Assembly: GCA_030648295.1 (NCBI GenBank)
Contig: JAUSID010000217.1
Coordinates: 62,001-126,000, forward strand
Length of the DNA: 64,000 nt
Direction of reading: 5' to 3'
DNA from: Opitutaceae bacterium
GTDB lineage: Bacteria; Verrucomicrobiota; Verrucomicrobiia; Opitutales; Opitutaceae
Position 1 is the first letter of the stretch, and every line of letters starts with the position of its first letter. The position numbers were made by a program, and so were the translations under genes. The notes under the pieces are model-generated. The model saw only the letters and a program-made list of their open reading frames with translations, had not been told where the DNA came from and searched no databases. Below are positions 63,284 through 64,000 of this stretch, in pieces.

Positions 63284-63684
63284 TGTCGGCCCGTCGCTCG
63301 CTCTCGATGCGCTTTCGAACCCAGTGGGTGGGGATTCTACTCGTGGCCGGTCTCGCGATCCTGATCGCCTTTCTCGCGCTTCGTCCGTCGCCGTACTTGC
63401 GGCATATCCCCTGGATGCCGCGCGATCTCGGCTACTGGGTCGACCGCAATGGCGTCCTGCGCAACGCCGTCGCTTTCTTCGTCCTCGCGTTGCCGGTGTA
63501 TCTCTTCGTCGGTTCACGCTGGTGGCATGCAGCCGGTCTTGCGGTTTTCGCCACTCTGCTCGAGGTCGCGCAACTCGGAATCCGCAGCCGCGTGTTCGAC
63601 TGGCGCGACATTGTCGCCAGCGTGGCCGGCATCGCGGTGGCCTGGCCGCTCGCGTGGATTGCGCGCCGGGTCATGCGGAGGTGA
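63283..63684 (+). CDS. VanZ-like small membrane protein
   Basis: A 133-residue protein with four predicted transmembrane helices: VGILLVAGLAILIAFLAL, VLRNAVAFFVLALPVYLFVG, WHAAGLAVFATLLEVAQLG and IVASVAGIAVAWPLAWIARR. FDWRDIVASVAGIAVAWPL is the conserved VanZ-type end (RDI..N..G). Its ATG overlaps the ligase stop (TGATG), so the two are translationally coupled. VanZ-family roles include low-level glycopeptide resistance, but most members are uncharacterised. Confidence 0.8.
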   Translation: MSARRSLSMRFRTQWVGILLVAGLAILIAFLALRPSPYLRHIPWMPRDLGYWVDRNGVLRNAVAFFVLALPVYLFVGSRWWHAAGLAVFATLLEVAQLGIRSRVFDWRDIVASVAGIAVAWPLAWIARRVMRR

Positions 63685-63688
63685 CCCG

Positions 63689-63886
63689 ATGCTGACGCGG
63701 ATCACCCAGGCATCACGCGGTGACGCGGACATTCTGAAGCGGCTTCACCCGGAGCTCGGCCGCTGGTTTCACCGCCGGTTCGGCCGGCAGACGCTGCTGA
63801 GAAATCACGCTTCCCCCGTCGCCAACCACAACCACTCCGCCCGTGCCACTCACCGGCGGACAAAAAAAACCCAAACTTGGGTTTGA
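63689..63886 (+). pseudogene. Probable truncated Lhr-type helicase start
   Basis: GGAGGTGACCCGATG gives a strong ribosome-binding site for a 65-residue frame. Residues 15-32 read ILKRLHPELGRWFHRRFG, which resembles the opening of ligase-associated Lhr-type DEAD/DEAH helicases (FHP....WF...FG..T). After about residue 35 similarity is lost and the frame ends in His/Arg-rich text. The Lhr helicase is normally encoded next to the ligase and exonuclease, which supports the identification. About 800 residues are missing. Confidence 0.45.
63867..63884 (-). terminator. Hairpin with T run on the minus strand
   Basis: AAACCCAA-AC-TTGGGTTT is preceded on the plus strand by a run of A, which reads as a T run on the minus strand. 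It therefore looks like a terminator for a gene entering from the right on the minus strand. Confidence 0.5.
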
Positions 63887-63923
63887 AGCTGGACGCGGGT
63901 TTGCCACGTTGACCCTCTTCGAC

Positions 63924-64000
63924 ATGAGCGTGCAGGCCAATCCTACTTCATCGCGCACCGAGATCCGGCCACAGCGGTGGCTGGACTCGCGGCTCGCGCT
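63924..64000 (+). CDS. Possible start of an ORF running out of the window
   Basis: ATG63924 opens a frame reading MSVQANPTSSRTEIRPQRWL and DSRLA to the window edge, with no stop. No function can be assigned from 25 residues, and no clear ribosome-binding site precedes it. Confidence 0.35.
   Translation, partial: MSVQANPTSSRTEIRPQRWLDSRLA

Noticed and set aside
60638-63517. A 959-codon open frame on the minus strand opposite vapC and the exonuclease-ligase gene
   Set aside because: Arg/Ala/Gly-rich shadow of the plus-strand gene without any domain.

Overview
This is a high-GC bacterial chromosome segment. The gene set (plug-and-barrel TonB-dependent receptors ending in F, a sulfatase, 3-keto-disaccharide hydrolase and esterase hydrolase island, a zinc-ribbon/membrane small protein, a long signal peptidase I, abundant interspersed palindromes) points to Verrucomicrobiota, most likely an Opitutaceae-like lineage. 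This is inferred from gene content; no rRNA gene is present.

Layout. (1) 1-21.6 kb is an accessory polysaccharide and ester degradation region. Intact genes are two sulfatases (4337-7392), a TolB-propeller protein, two paralogous SGNH-like hydrolases (9994-11292 and 18867-20156), an alpha/beta hydrolase, a DUF3604 protein, an esterase and a BrnT/BrnA-type toxin-antitoxin pair. Between them lie many gene stumps: TonB receptor, TIM-barrel isomerase, sulfatase, 3-keto-disaccharide hydrolase, SMP-30, esterase, ABC permease. They often keep an N-terminus and a C-terminus while the middle is gone, so the region looks heavily deletion-scarred. (2) 21.8-34.1 kb is core: lepB, lepA, fabD, a proline-rich protein and pilT on the minus strand; dapA, dapB and ruvA on the plus strand; an ECF sigma/anti-sigma pair; tRNA-Lys; a NarL-type response regulator; and a Pal lipoprotein. 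(3) 34.1-51.1 kb holds an M20 peptidase, an M48 lipoprotein protease, purH, apaG, a beta-CASP metallo-beta-lactamase, an inositol-phosphatase-family enzyme, an FmdB-like protein, a DinB polymerase, yebC, a TAT-exported phosphoesterase, an exported (alpha/alpha)-barrel-like protein of unknown function and uvrA. (4) 51.3-58.1 kb is a four-gene envelope cluster (DUF1302 barrel, DUF1329, Ycf48-like propeller, MMPL/RND pump) that looks like a trans-envelope transport system for a hydrophobic substrate. (5) 58.4-64 kb holds an AI-2E-family permease, a frameshifted zinc-ribbon gene, a Phd/VapC pair, and an exonuclease-ligase fusion followed by a VanZ-like gene and what looks like a truncated Lhr helicase start.

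The most unusual signal is a set of interspersed palindromic repeat families. One of them sits in frame inside two unrelated DNA-repair proteins (UvrA and the exonuclease-ligase fusion). It is read in the same frame both times and gives the same peptide pattern (GLRI.D.GL ... SEIRNP). A different palindrome sits in frame inside PurH. This resembles the protein-coding palindromic elements of Rickettsia, but in a different lineage and with a different sequence. At least ten other palindrome families fill the intergenic gaps.
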